Shown: in pieces, positions 50,976 to 60,054 of the stretch
Layout: every line of letters begins with the position of its first letter
Numbering within the stretch: position 1 is the first letter of the stretch
Source of the DNA: JACKJP01 sp050249695
GTDB lineage: Bacteria > Pseudomonadota > Alphaproteobacteria > Rhizobiales > Tepidamorphaceae
Length of the DNA stretch: 64,000 nt
Direction: 5' to 3'
Assembly (NCBI GenBank): GCA_050249695.1
Contig: JBFWQA010000001.1
Span: 1,240,001-1,304,000 of the forward strand
The notes under the pieces: model-generated
What the model saw: the letters and a program-made list of their open reading frames with translations, nothing else
Database searches by the model: none
What the model was told of the DNA's origin: nothing
Translations under genes and position numbers: made by a program

Positions 50976-51191
50976 CTAATCGTCTTCAAGCGTGAAGCCC
51001 GCCTTGATGGTCACCTGAAAGTGCTTCACCTCACCCTCCTCGACATGGCCGCGCGTTTGCAGCACCTCGAACCAGCGCAGATTGCGCACCGTCTTTCCGG
51101 CCCGCGCGATCGCGACGCGGATGGCGTCATCGATACTTTTGGAAGACGAACCGACCAGTTCGACGGTCTTGTAGACGTGGTTGTGTTCCAT
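50976..51191 (-). CDS. dodecin
   Basis: A 71-residue dodecin, the small flavin-storing dodecamer. The sequence VYKTVELVGSSSKSIDDAIRVAIARAGKTVRNLRWFEV contains the Trp that stacks on the isoalloxazine, and ends HVEEGEVKHFQVTIKAGF, all typical. It binds FMN, riboflavin or CoA-bound flavins and buffers them. ATG at 51191 with GGAACGTCCG upstream. First gene of the dodecin-cutA unit, divergent from nadK. Confidence 0.93.
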   Translation of the reverse strand: MEHNHVYKTVELVGSSSKSIDDAIRVAIARAGKTVRNLRWFEVLQTRGHVEEGEVKHFQVTIKAGFTLEDD

Positions 51192-51339
51192 CGGACGTTC
51201 CTTCCCGTTTCGTAGTGGTCGTACTTCCAACGCTACTCCTTTTGGGCCGGTTGCGTCACCTCCCGCATATTGCCCAGCCGTTGCGCGCCGCTATAGTGCG
51301 CCGTCGGCAGCCGCCGGCGCTTCGGGAGTATCCAGAGAC

Positions 51340-52113
51340 GTGACCCGCAAGACCGCAAAGATCGCGTTCATCGCCAGCGACACGCCGGAGGCGAAGACCG
51401 CGCGTGATACGCTCGGCGCGCTTTACGGCGATGTCCGGCCCGACGAGGCCGATATCATCGTTGCGCTCGGCGGCGACGGGCACATGCTGCAAACACTTCA
51501 CGATTTCATGAATCGCGGCATTCCCATCTACGGCATGAACCGCGGTTCGGTCGGCTTTCTGATGAATGAATATGCCGAGGAGAATCTCCGGGAGCGGCTT
51601 CAGGCGGCCGAACTCACCAAGATCAGACCCCTGCAGATGCGCGCCGTCGACGTCGACGGCAAGACGCATCGGGCCCTTGCGATCAACGAGGTCTCGATGC
51701 TGCGACAGACCTATCAGGCGGCCAAGCTTGAAATCCGTGTCGATGACAAGGTGCGTCTGGCCGAGTTGATCTGCGACGGCGTTCTGCTGTCCACCCCGGC
51801 CGGGTCGACGGCTTATAACCTTTCTGCGCACGGGCCCATCCTGCCCATCAACGCCAGGCTGCTGGCACTGACGCCGATCAGTCCGTTCCGGCCGCGCCGC
51901 TGGCGCGGCGCCCTGCTCCCCAACCGGGCGCATGTGACGATCAATGTTCTGGAGGCGGAGAAGCGTCCGGTCAGCGCCGTCGCCGACCACACCGAAATCC
52001 GCTCGGTCCGCTCGGTGATGATCGCCGAATCGTCCGATGCCGAAGCGCCGATGCTGTTCGACAAGGGCCACAATCTCGACGAGCGCATCCTTGCCGAGCA
52101 GTTCGGCTACTGA
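51340..52113 (+). CDS. nadK: NAD kinase
   Basis: A 257-residue enzyme that phosphorylates NAD to NADP with ATP or polyphosphate. The signature GGDG lies at 44-47, NRGSVGFLMNE and STPAGSTAY (the ribose and adenine sites) follow, and NEVSMLR sits between. Length is on the short side but complete, as usual in alphaproteobacteria. The GTG at 51340 is preceded by GGGAG at eleven bases; the frame runs open upstream without family similarity. Confidence 0.93.
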   Translation: MTRKTAKIAFIASDTPEAKTARDTLGALYGDVRPDEADIIVALGGDGHMLQTLHDFMNRGIPIYGMNRGSVGFLMNEYAEENLRERLQAAELTKIRPLQMRAVDVDGKTHRALAINEVSMLRQTYQAAKLEIRVDDKVRLAELICDGVLLSTPAGSTAYNLSAHGPILPINARLLALTPISPFRPRRWRGALLPNRAHVTINVLEAEKRPVSAVADHTEIRSVRSVMIAESSDAEAPMLFDKGHNLDERILAEQFGY

Positions 52114-52222
52114 GCGGCGCCGCACCCTTCGTTCCCGCTCCTCAGCGCCGCTTCGTAAGTCTTTTCTTAAAACTCAAGACACATAGTCAAAGACTGGAAT
52201 CGATCGTCTTGAGCGGCCTGAT

Positions 52223-52762
52223 ATGGCGAAAATCCTGTTCGACAAACTCTCCGTGCTTGTTGTGGAAGACAACATGCACATGCGTCGCATAGTGCGCGCG
52301 CTGTTGTCCGGGTTCGGCATCCGGGAGATTTACGAGGCGGAAGACGGCGCTGCGGGGCTTGAAGCCTTTCAGCAGTTCAGTCCGGATGTGGTGATCACCG
52401 ACTGGGTGATGCCGATCTTCGACGGCTATGAACTTGCCCAGATGATCCGCAAGGTCAACAGCACCAACCCCTATTGTCCGATCATCATGCTCACCGGTCA
52501 TTCGGAGAAGCGGCGTGTCATGGAAGCCCGCGATATCGGCGTCAACGAGTTTCTCGCCAAGCCGATTTCGGCAAAGGCCCTCTATCTGAGACTCTACAGC
52601 GTCATCGCGATGCCTCGCCCCTTCATCAAGACAAAGACCTATTTCGGCCCCGACCGGCGGCGCGCCGATGGTAGCGCGTACAAGGGCGAGGAGCGCCGGG
52701 ATCCGGAGCGCGCGGAGAAGTATTTCGTCGGGGAAGCCGACCACGTGAAGCAGGCAGGATAG
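52223..52762 (+). CDS. single-domain response regulator with C-terminal extension
   Basis: A 179-residue CheY-like receiver. The phosphoryl site is Asp60 in DVVITDWVMP, with acidic Glu15-Asp16 (LVVEDN), Thr91 and Lys113 in place. A ~50-residue C-terminal tail rich in charged residues (YFGPDRRRADGSAYKGEERRDPER) has no DNA-binding domain, so output goes through protein contacts. It stops 13 bases before an Hpt gene, so a phosphorelay pair is likely. No histidine kinase is nearby. Confidence 0.92.
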   Translation: MAKILFDKLSVLVVEDNMHMRRIVRALLSGFGIREIYEAEDGAAGLEAFQQFSPDVVITDWVMPIFDGYELAQMIRKVNSTNPYCPIIMLTGHSEKRRVMEARDIGVNEFLAKPISAKALYLRLYSVIAMPRPFIKTKTYFGPDRRRADGSAYKGEERRDPERAEKYFVGEADHVKQAG

Positions 52763-52775
52763 AGAAAGGCTCCCG

Positions 52776-53339
52776 ATGAGCGACAAGACCGCCAAGCCGA
52801 CGCTCGAGAACGACGGCTATGAAATCATCGAGAGGAAAGCGATCGCGCACGCGATCGGCGACCGGAACGCCCCGGCTTTCGATCCGGAGCTTCTGGCGCG
52901 GGCGGAACAGGCGCTGCAGGATCTCAGTGGCGAGTTCAAGGGCTGGATCGACAAAGAAGTGGCGGGCCTCGCAGAGCGGTTCGACTCGCTGCGTGCATCG
53001 GCCTCACGGGATGAAGAAGCGATCGACGCCTTCTATCGCAGCGCGCATGATCTGCGCGGAGAGGCGGCGACACTCGGGTTTCCGCTCGCCGGCGCCGTTG
53101 CATCCTCCATCTGCGGCATCATCGAGGCGGCGCGCGAGAAGGACGAAAGGTTGCCGCTCGACCTCATCGGCCATCACGTGGACGCTGTACGCGCGATCGT
53201 GCGCGAAGAGGCGGCGGAAGCCAACGACACCGCCAGCGAACTCGTGCAGCAGCTCCGCCAGATAGGCCGGAAGTTCCTCGCCGCGCTCGAGGAAAACGAT
53301 CCCGCGCCGCGGGCCGCCGAATTGAGCAAGGTCTCCTGA
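52776..53339 (+). CDS. Hpt domain phosphotransfer protein
   Basis: A 187-residue Hpt protein. The phosphate-accepting His91 lies in FYRSAHDLRGEAATLGFPLAG, the standard Hpt signature, inside a four-helix bundle of ~100 residues. N-terminal ~40 residues are acidic and probably flexible. It should shuttle phosphate to or from the receiver encoded directly upstream. Stop-to-stop distance to the convergent DUF2336 gene is seven bases. Confidence 0.88.
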   Translation: MSDKTAKPTLENDGYEIIERKAIAHAIGDRNAPAFDPELLARAEQALQDLSGEFKGWIDKEVAGLAERFDSLRASASRDEEAIDAFYRSAHDLRGEAATLGFPLAGAVASSICGIIEAAREKDERLPLDLIGHHVDAVRAIVREEAAEANDTASELVQQLRQIGRKFLAALEENDPAPRAAELSKVS

Positions 53340-53346
53340 CCGCCCG

Positions 53347-54483
53347 TCACGCTGCCCGGAAATAGCCGCCCGTTAGTTCACGCGCTTCGCTGCGCGCGAG
53401 TTCGGAACCCAGTCTGACCATGAGCGCGCTCAGCGCGGCGCAGGAATCGCCCTCCGCTGCGATTGCCGTCAGCACGCGCTCCACGACCATCAGCCGCCGC
53501 GCCGCGACGCTCAGGTCGCGACCCTCCCGGCAAAGCGCGATACTCGCCCGTCTGGCCGCCCGCAGAACGGCCGCTTCCGGAGGCGAGATCCGCGCCTTCC
53601 GGCAAAGCGCGGCAAAGCCGTTGCCGGCATCCTTGTAAAGCGCGGCCGCGCGGCGCTCGGGCAGGCCGGCAAGGGTCGAAAATCCGGCGACGGCGAACTC
53701 GTCGTCGCCCAGGCAGATCGCCCTGAGCAGCAGCTTCTCGTCGAGACAGCCACGGCGCGCCAGACGTTGCGCGGCAGCTTTCAGACCTTTCGCGCCGTCG
53801 ACGCCGCCCATCCGGATCATCCCTTCCGCGAACGCCTCGTCGAGGGTCCGCTTCGCCCTGTGCGGAGACAGCCACGAACGGCTTACGAGAAATTCCGACA
53901 GCGCGCCGACAAGCCCTTCAACCAGATCCTGACGCATCTCCATGGGCAGATCGTCGCGCGCCAGCAGCGCTTCCCGCAGGTCGCCGTTGCCGCCGTGCCG
54001 CTGGATCAGGCGCGCCATCGTGCCACGCGTGAGCCGCGCGTCGGGATTTTCCAGCAGCGCCAGGCACGCCTCCGCCTCGGCCACCTCGACGATCGCCGCC
54101 GAAAGCCCGGCGCTGACCGGCCGCCGCCTCGCCACGGCCCTGTGATGGGCGGCGCTGCCATCGCCGACGATGTCGATCAGATCTTCCTCGCGCAGAACCG
54201 GTGAGGACAGCAGCAGCGGCTCGGCGACGCCGCCGAAATCGGCCGCCAGCACGCGCACGATATGGCGCGGCGCCGCGGGCGCAGCGGCAAAGACATTCGC
54301 CAGCGCCCGCCGCACGATGGGCGCCGGATCGTCGGTGATCACCGTCAGGGCGGCCAGTGCCTCCGACCTGTTGAGTTCATCGAGGGGCGAATCGAGAAAA
54401 ACCCGCGCCAGCGCCGTGGCGATTTCCGCGCGCTCGGACGGTTGCCCCTCCTCCAGCCGTTTCAGGAACCGCTGCAGCAGCAT
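53347..54483 (-). CDS. DUF2336 domain protein
   Basis: A 378-residue alphaproteobacterial DUF2336 protein. It is mostly helical and HEAT-like. The first ~200 residues (VFLDSPLDELNRSEALAALTVITDDPAPIVRRALANVFA and similar) resemble Armadillo-type repeats. Function unknown; relatives lie next to flagellar or cell-envelope genes. It is downstream of a lytic transglycosylase gene on the same strand by ten bases, so they are cotranscribed. Confidence 0.88.
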   Translation of the reverse strand: MLLQRFLKRLEEGQPSERAEIATALARVFLDSPLDELNRSEALAALTVITDDPAPIVRRALANVFAAAPAAPRHIVRVLAADFGGVAEPLLLSSPVLREEDLIDIVGDGSAAHHRAVARRRPVSAGLSAAIVEVAEAEACLALLENPDARLTRGTMARLIQRHGGNGDLREALLARDDLPMEMRQDLVEGLVGALSEFLVSRSWLSPHRAKRTLDEAFAEGMIRMGGVDGAKGLKAAAQRLARRGCLDEKLLLRAICLGDDEFAVAGFSTLAGLPERRAAALYKDAGNGFAALCRKARISPPEAAVLRAARRASIALCREGRDLSVAARRLMVVERVLTAIAAEGDSCAALSALMVRLGSELARSEARELTGGYFRAA

Positions 54484-54493
54484 GGCAGGCCTT

Positions 54494-55534
54494 TCAGTTG
54501 AGGGGAGAGCCGTCCGGAGCGACGAGACGCGCCGGATCGTGATTGCGCCCGTTCGGCATGACCCGCGTCGCCGCCGCTGCGCCGGCCGGCGCCTGAGCGG
54601 TCAGAACCGCTGTCGCGGCGGGCGAAGCGGGCGCGACCTGCGACGTGCCGCTCGCCGGAGCGGGAGATGCTGTCTGCACCCTCGTCTCCACATGCGGCTT
54701 GCCGAAGAAATTCAGCCACAAGTTCTGCACTGCCTCGCCGAGCGTTCCGGGCTCCTGCCCCGCCCCGGTACCCGCCCGTGAAGCCGGCGCAAATGCCGAG
54801 ATCCTGCTGCCGGTATCGGTGAACAGCGACTGGAACATCGCCTCGCTGCGCCGTGCCGCGGCGAAGGCGGTCAGCGTCATGGGCTGACCGGAAGCGTATT
54901 GGGTCGCATCGCCGCTCTCGCCATGCTTGGCAACCAGAGCGTTGTAGACTTCTGCGTTGCCGCGCGGCGCGCCGCTGCGATCGTAGAAGATCGAACGGTT
55001 TGCCCGCGCCGCCGCCGGAAAGCGCAACGCGGCGATCCCGTCCGGATCGTTCGCGGCGCTGTTGATGAGATCGCTCGCCCCGCCCGCGCCGAGGAAATGA
55101 GCGATGTACAGCTCGCCCGCCTTGGGTTGGCGGCCGATGCCGGCCTCCAGCACACGTGCATTTGCCTGCGTGAATTCGCCGGCCATCAGCGCCGAGACCT
55201 CCGGATCGTATCTCAGCTTGAGGATGTCGTCGCGACTGGCGCCATCCACCGAGAGCCGGCCATTGGCGTCCTGACTGATCGAGGCGGCTTCCTTGGCAAG
55301 ACCGTAGCGCGCGCCCCAATCGTGAACCGCCTTCAGCCAGGTGCTTTCGATGAACTGGAAAAGGCCGGCCGCGCTCGATGTCGAGGCCTTCGCTTGCGGG
55401 TCGAGAGAACTTTCGCGCTTCGCCGTGTTCAGCAGATAGGAAAAATCCGTTCCGGTCGTCTGTGCGGCCCGCTGCAATATGCTCGCAATACTGCCTGAAG
55501 GGTCTTTCCTCAGAATGGACGTAAACAGGAACAT
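54494..55534 (-). CDS. lytic transglycosylase-like protein
   Basis: A 346-residue protein. The SLT/lysozyme-like part (about 15-180) has the catalytic Glu41 in TAKRESSLDPQAKA and AAGLFQFIESTWLKAV. The C-terminal ~100 residues are rich in Ala, Pro and Ser and probably disordered. There is no cleavable signal peptide at the start (MFLFTSILRKDPSG), so export may be by another route, for example the flagellar system. It cuts peptidoglycan glycan strands. In operon with DUF2336. Confidence 0.85.
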   Translation of the reverse strand: MFLFTSILRKDPSGSIASILQRAAQTTGTDFSYLLNTAKRESSLDPQAKASTSSAAGLFQFIESTWLKAVHDWGARYGLAKEAASISQDANGRLSVDGASRDDILKLRYDPEVSALMAGEFTQANARVLEAGIGRQPKAGELYIAHFLGAGGASDLINSAANDPDGIAALRFPAAARANRSIFYDRSGAPRGNAEVYNALVAKHGESGDATQYASGQPMTLTAFAAARRSEAMFQSLFTDTGSRISAFAPASRAGTGAGQEPGTLGEAVQNLWLNFFGKPHVETRVQTASPAPASGTSQVAPASPAATAVLTAQAPAGAAAATRVMPNGRNHDPARLVAPDGSPLN

Positions 55535-55663
55535 TTCGTTGCGGGCCTTTCGCCGGTCTGTCTGCTATCTTTCAGTCCCTGTCCGGTGCGCCAGCATCGC
55601 CCCTTATGGTAAACAGAGAGTTAAATACCGGGCGAACGTAATGACGAAACAGGGTTTTTCACG

Positions 55664-56389
55664 ATGAGACCGGCGCGCTCTCACCGCTCATGGCTGCTCA
55701 CCCCATGCTCGGACGAATCCGCGCTGATGGCCGCCCGGCGGAGTGGCGCCGACGCGCTGATCCTTGACCTCGCGGCGGGCGGACCGGACAGGATGGCGGT
55801 GCGCGAGATGGCCGCCCGGTTCGTCGAAGCCTGCGGCACTTCGGACCCCGTGCCATACGTCATGATTGCGTCGGTCGGTACGGCGGAATGCGACGGCGAC
55901 GTGAGGGCGATCACGGCCGCGCGCCCCGCCGGCCTCGTCCTTTGCCGGGCCGGCGGTGGGGGCGATGTCACGCGCCTAGCCGCGCTGCTCGCGGCGGCCG
56001 AGGCGGACGCCGGTGTCGAAGACGGCGCCACGAAGATCCTGGCGCTTGCCACCGATACGCCCGCCGCGGTGCTTGGTCTCGCTACCTATGCGGGAGCATC
56101 AATGCGGCTTGCCGGGCTCATTTGGGGGCCGCAGCGGCTGCGGGAAGAGCTTGGGTCGCGCGCGATCGAAGACGAAAGCGGCACACTGACAACGCTTTAT
56201 GCCCATGTGCGGAATCAGTGTCTCATAAGTGCCGCCGCCGCCGGCGTCGCCGCGATAGACCGGGCAGAACCGGCGGCCGGAGCGGCTCTGGCCAACGCCT
56301 GCACCGCCGCATGGCGCGACGGCTTCTCGGGCAAGATTGCCGTTTCGCCGGACCAGGTGACCGTGATGAATGCGATTTTCGGCGACTGA
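55664..56389 (+). CDS. CitE-like (HpcH/HpaI) protein with lost acidic residues
   Basis: A 241-residue protein of the citrate lyase beta/HpcH-HpaI fold. The start SWLLTPCSDESALMAARRSGADALILDL matches the first strand and helix. Where active enzymes have L-E-D after that strand, this one has A37-A38, so the Mg2+-binding acid of the first site is gone. The C-terminal KIAVSPDQVTVMNAIF matches the family end. It could be an inactive paralogue or a protein with a different ligand. GTG/ATG at 55664 with weak site; converges with tetR. Confidence 0.78.
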   Translation: MRPARSHRSWLLTPCSDESALMAARRSGADALILDLAAGGPDRMAVREMAARFVEACGTSDPVPYVMIASVGTAECDGDVRAITAARPAGLVLCRAGGGGDVTRLAALLAAAEADAGVEDGATKILALATDTPAAVLGLATYAGASMRLAGLIWGPQRLREELGSRAIEDESGTLTTLYAHVRNQCLISAAAAGVAAIDRAEPAAGAALANACTAAWRDGFSGKIAVSPDQVTVMNAIFGD

Positions 56390-56401
56390 CTCCCGGCGAA
56401 G

Positions 56402-57115
56402 CTATTTCTTCAGGCCGGCCAGTTCGTCCTGCAGCTGGCCGATCATGGCTTCCATGCGCCCGATGATGTCGACAGCACTCTGTTCGCGCGCCGGTTGCGG
56501 CTGCGCGCCGATCCCGCGCAATACGATGTCCGTTACTTCCTCGGCGCATTCCTGCAGCGCAAAATCGCCTTCCCCGCGCAAAAATGCCCAGACCTGATGC
56601 TCCAGGTAGCCGAAGATCATGTTGCGGACGACCTTGCGTGAGAAGTCGGGCCTGATTTCTCCGGCCGCGACCCCCTCCTCGACGACGTCCATCAGCCAGC
56701 TCGTAACCTGCCTGTTCAATGCAAAGATCCGCGTCTGGCGAAAGCCGGGATCGGCCCGCAGGTCCAGGAGTATGAAGCGCGTCAGCTGCGGCTCGCGCCG
56801 GATGAAAAGCAGATGATTGGAGATTGCCAGAAAGAGGCGCTCGCGAAGCGGGCGGTTTTCGTTTCCCACGCGCTCCTGTGCCGCCAGTTCATGATACCAG
56901 GCCTCGGCCACCTGAATCATCAGGTCGCGCTTGTTGACGAAATACTTGTAGATCGTACCTTCGGAAATGCCGCAGCGTTCAGCAACGTCGGCCGTCGAAA
57001 ACTGCTCGTATCCTTTGTCGCGCAAAACGGTCCTGGCCATATCCATGATGGCCGAAACGCGCTGATCGCGCGGCATCCGGCGAATGCCCGTCTTTTGCGG
57101 TGTCTGGATGCCCAT
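56402..57115 (-). CDS. TetR/AcrR family transcriptional regulator
   Basis: A 237-residue regulator. The HTH domain (about 15-70) has IMDMARTVLRDKGYEQFSTADVAERCGISEGTIYKYFVNKRDLM. The ligand domain is helical, with DLRADPGFRQTRIFALNRQVTSWLMD and a coiled C-terminus. ATG at 57115 with AGGGGA. It is divergent from the CoA-ligase gene, and its upstream palindrome at 57185-57200 fits autoregulation plus control of that ligase. The ligand could be an acyl-CoA. Confidence 0.9.
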   Translation of the reverse strand: MGIQTPQKTGIRRMPRDQRVSAIMDMARTVLRDKGYEQFSTADVAERCGISEGTIYKYFVNKRDLMIQVAEAWYHELAAQERVGNENRPLRERLFLAISNHLLFIRREPQLTRFILLDLRADPGFRQTRIFALNRQVTSWLMDVVEEGVAAGEIRPDFSRKVVRNMIFGYLEHQVWAFLRGEGDFALQECAEEVTDIVLRGIGAQPQPAREQSAVDIIGRMEAMIGQLQDELAGLKK

Positions 57116-57473
57116 TTCGTCCCCTGTCGTCTGAGTGCCCAATCCGCACGGTGCGCTAGCATGCACGTTTGGCGCGGATGTCCAAGCCAGTTCACTGACT
57201 CGCGATGCCCTGCCGAGCAACATTGTGCCGAAGCGATGGTTGCGGATCAGAATTTCGGGGCCTATCCGCACGCAAAGTGAAGCATCCTCACCAGCATTTG
57301 GAAAGATGACAACAGGCGCCGCCCTCTTCCGAAGGATGCAACTGACCCAAAACCTTATTGAAAGTGGTCGGCTGGCTTCATAGCATTCGGATCGTCGAAG
57401 CTGACAATCGCTGTACGAGAGATGAATTCGGTTCAATAAAAACAAGACGGCATGCCGCGACGGAGGAAACGAA
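57116..57473. other. 358-bp divergent promoter region with operator candidate
   Basis: It holds no gene. At 57185-57200 lies AGCCAGT-TC-ACTGACT, a near-perfect palindrome with 7-bp arms (one mismatch), 70 bases before the tetR ATG. It fits a TetR operator. The rest contains promoter-like AT patches towards the CoA-ligase gene. Confidence 0.5.
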
Positions 57474-59408
57474 ATGAACTACAGCCCGCGTGGCGTCGAG
57501 CCTGAAGGTCTCTGGCTTGAAGGCGGGGAACCTTCCCCCGGTCGCATTGCCCGCCCCCGCATGCGCGATCGCTCGGACATCAGAGCCATCGAGCGCTACA
57601 GCTTTGAAGAATTGCTGCCCGCTCTGACCATCCACGAATGCCTGAAGATCGCCGCGGCCCTCAATCCCGACAAGCCCGCCATCACCCATCTCCTGTCAGC
57701 AGACCCGGACGCCGCCCCGTTGATCATCACTTATCGCGAGCTCGTCGACAAAATCGACAGCGCCGCGAGCCTGTTTCAGGAGATATCGGCCGGTGAGAAA
57801 CCTGTCATAGCGAACATTCTGCCCATGCTGCCGGAAGGTCTCATCGCAAGCTGGGCCGCAGCCACCGTTGGTGTTGGATGCCCGATCAATCCGTTCCTCG
57901 AACTGGACCAGATCGCGGCGATCATGAATGGCGCACGCGCGACGGTGCTGGTGACGACAACCAACGCTTATGGGCCCGGCGCGTGGGATCGCCTTGACGA
58001 TATTCGCGCGCGCGTCCCCACCTTGAAGCGTGTGCTCGTCGTCGGCGCCGATGATGAGGCGGACGATTTCGCCAGGGCTGTGGAGGCGCAGGGCCGCAAA
58101 GGCGCGTCCTTTACCGCGGTCACTGACCCCATGGCGGACGCGATCCATCTGCCGACGGGCGGGACGACTGGCGCGATCAAGATCGTGCGCATGAACCACA
58201 AGGGCCAGTTGATCAATGCCTGGCTTTGCGCCCTGCTCGGCGGCGACACTTCAACGGAAGGCGTGATCGGCCACGCAATGCCCAATTTCCATGTCGGCGG
58301 TCTGGTGGATCTCGGATTGCGCGCGCTGATATTCGGGCAGACGCTGCTCACGCTGACGACCGACGGGTTCCGCAATCCGGATGTGGTGAGGAACTTCTGG
58401 GATATCGCCCGCAAGCAGAAGATGACTTTTGTTCTGTCCACGCCGACGACAGCCGCCGCCATCCTTGCTGCGGACGGGGACCCGACCGGGCATCCATTGC
58501 AGAATTACCAGTGTGGTGCGGCAACGATTCCGGTGGCCCTCAATAACGCCTTTCGCGAGAAGTTCGGCATCCCGTTGCGTGAAGTCTGGGGCATGACGGA
58601 AGTTCACGGCACCGTCTGCGGAAATCTGGTCGGCATGGAGCCGATGATCGGGTCGCCGGGCATACAATTGCCGCACCAGCCCGTTGCCGCCTTCATCGTC
58701 GATGATGACAACAATTTCATCCGCAAGTGCGAGCCGGGCGAACGCGGCGTGCTGGTCATCAGCGGCGAAGGTGTCGTGAAAGGCTACACGGACGAGAAAT
58801 ACAATGGCGGCTTCCACGTGAAGGGGGCGCCGAACGGCGAGATATGGGGCAATTCAGGCGATCTTGGGACGGTCGACAGCGATGGCTACGTCTGGATTTT
58901 CGGCCGCGCCAAGGACGTGATCATCCGCGGCGGACACAATATCGACGCCAAGATCATCGAGGAGGTGCTGGCGCGGCATCCCGCCGTTCAGGTCGCCGCG
59001 GCGATTGGAAGGCCCGATCCCAGCAAGGGCGAGTTGCCGGTCGCATACGTGCAACTGAAGGCCGGCGCGAATGCCACGCGGGAGGAACTGCTCGATCTTT
59101 GCCGCAAGGAGGTCCAGGAGCGCGCGGCTGTTCCGGTCGACCTCACGATCATCGACGAGATGCCGATGACCGCTGTGGCCAAGATCAACAAGCCTGTGTT
59201 GAGAAGGCAATTGACGCGGGAGGTTGCGGGTGGCGTCGCGCGCGAAGTACTGGGGGCGATGCCATTCGACATCCGTGTCGATGAGACGGGCAAGCGCCCG
59301 ACGGCGGTACTGACGATCGGCGCGCCCCGCGATGCCGCCATCGAGGGCAAGCTCGCCGAAGCTTTCAGAACCTATGAATTTGCCATTCGAATCGAGTTCG
59401 AGGGCTGA
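57474..59408 (+). CDS. acyl-CoA synthetase with C-terminal extension
   Basis: A 644-residue ANL ligase. The phosphate loop LPTGGTTGAIK (226-236) follows the variant form of this subfamily. VWGMTEVHG, DLGTVDSDGYVWIFGRAKDV and the C-terminal lysine region TAVAKINKP (Lys570) are in place, but the usual glycine before Lys is Ala. A ~74-residue extension follows the lysine motif, absent in standard ligases, and an N-terminal segment of ~45 residues precedes the fold. It likely activates a long-chain or alicyclic acid. ATG with GGAGGAAACGA site. Divergent from tetR. Confidence 0.88.
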   Translation: MNYSPRGVEPEGLWLEGGEPSPGRIARPRMRDRSDIRAIERYSFEELLPALTIHECLKIAAALNPDKPAITHLLSADPDAAPLIITYRELVDKIDSAASLFQEISAGEKPVIANILPMLPEGLIASWAAATVGVGCPINPFLELDQIAAIMNGARATVLVTTTNAYGPGAWDRLDDIRARVPTLKRVLVVGADDEADDFARAVEAQGRKGASFTAVTDPMADAIHLPTGGTTGAIKIVRMNHKGQLINAWLCALLGGDTSTEGVIGHAMPNFHVGGLVDLGLRALIFGQTLLTLTTDGFRNPDVVRNFWDIARKQKMTFVLSTPTTAAAILAADGDPTGHPLQNYQCGAATIPVALNNAFREKFGIPLREVWGMTEVHGTVCGNLVGMEPMIGSPGIQLPHQPVAAFIVDDDNNFIRKCEPGERGVLVISGEGVVKGYTDEKYNGGFHVKGAPNGEIWGNSGDLGTVDSDGYVWIFGRAKDVIIRGGHNIDAKIIEEVLARHPAVQVAAAIGRPDPSKGELPVAYVQLKAGANATREELLDLCRKEVQERAAVPVDLTIIDEMPMTAVAKINKPVLRRQLTREVAGGVAREVLGAMPFDIRVDETGKRPTAVLTIGAPRDAAIEGKLAEAFRTYEFAIRIEFEG

Positions 59409-59441
59409 TCGGGAGACGGGATCAGCGCTGGTTCCGGCCCG

Positions 59442-60044
59442 TCAGCTGCCAGGCCGCACGAGTTGGAACACCTCGTCGATCACCGCGTAGTCCTGATAGC
59501 CGAGCCGGCTGACCGGACGCGCCCTGGTGATATCGACCATCCCGTTGGTGATGATCGCGTCGTCAATATATACGCCCGTGACCTGGCCAAGGACCAGCCA
59601 GGCATTGGCCGCCCTGCCGTCCTTGTCCTTCAGGTCGACCGTCTGAAGATAGACGCATTCCAGTGCCGCCGGGCTCTCGCCCACACGCGGCACCTTGACC
59701 GAAACCCCGGGCACCGCCGTCAGTCCCGCTCGCGCCATCTCATCCTCGCCATGCGGCAGCGACGCGGACGTGGAGTTCATTTCCTTCATCAGGGCCATCG
59801 TCGCGAGGTTGCAGACGAATTCGCCCGTTTCCTCGATATTGGCGATGGAATCCTTCCTCCCCTGCGTGGAAAAGCCGACGATGTTGGGCCTGTTGGAGAA
59901 GGCGTTGAAGAAACTGTAGGGCGCAAGATTGATGCGCCCCCTGGCGTCGAGGCTTGAAATCCAGCCGATCGGCCTGGGGGCAACGATCGCCTTGAACGGA
60001 TCGAATGGCAATCCGTGCCGATTGGTAACCGCGTCGTAATACAT
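59442..60044 (-). CDS. flavin reductase-like domain protein
   Basis: A 200-residue split-barrel FMN protein of the flavin reductase (DIM6/NTAB) family. KAIVAPRPIGWISSLDARGRINLAPYSFFNAFSNRPNIVGFST is its FMN-binding signature. It ends with YAVIDEVFQLVRP. These proteins reduce FMN for a monooxygenase or act as FMN oxidoreductases. It follows the nitroreductase gene by ten bases on the same strand; the LLM enzyme or another flavoprotein could use it. Confidence 0.88.
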   Translation of the reverse strand: MYYDAVTNRHGLPFDPFKAIVAPRPIGWISSLDARGRINLAPYSFFNAFSNRPNIVGFSTQGRKDSIANIEETGEFVCNLATMALMKEMNSTSASLPHGEDEMARAGLTAVPGVSVKVPRVGESPAALECVYLQTVDLKDKDGRAANAWLVLGQVTGVYIDDAIITNGMVDITRARPVSRLGYQDYAVIDEVFQLVRPGS

Positions 60045-60054
60045 CCTGTACCCG

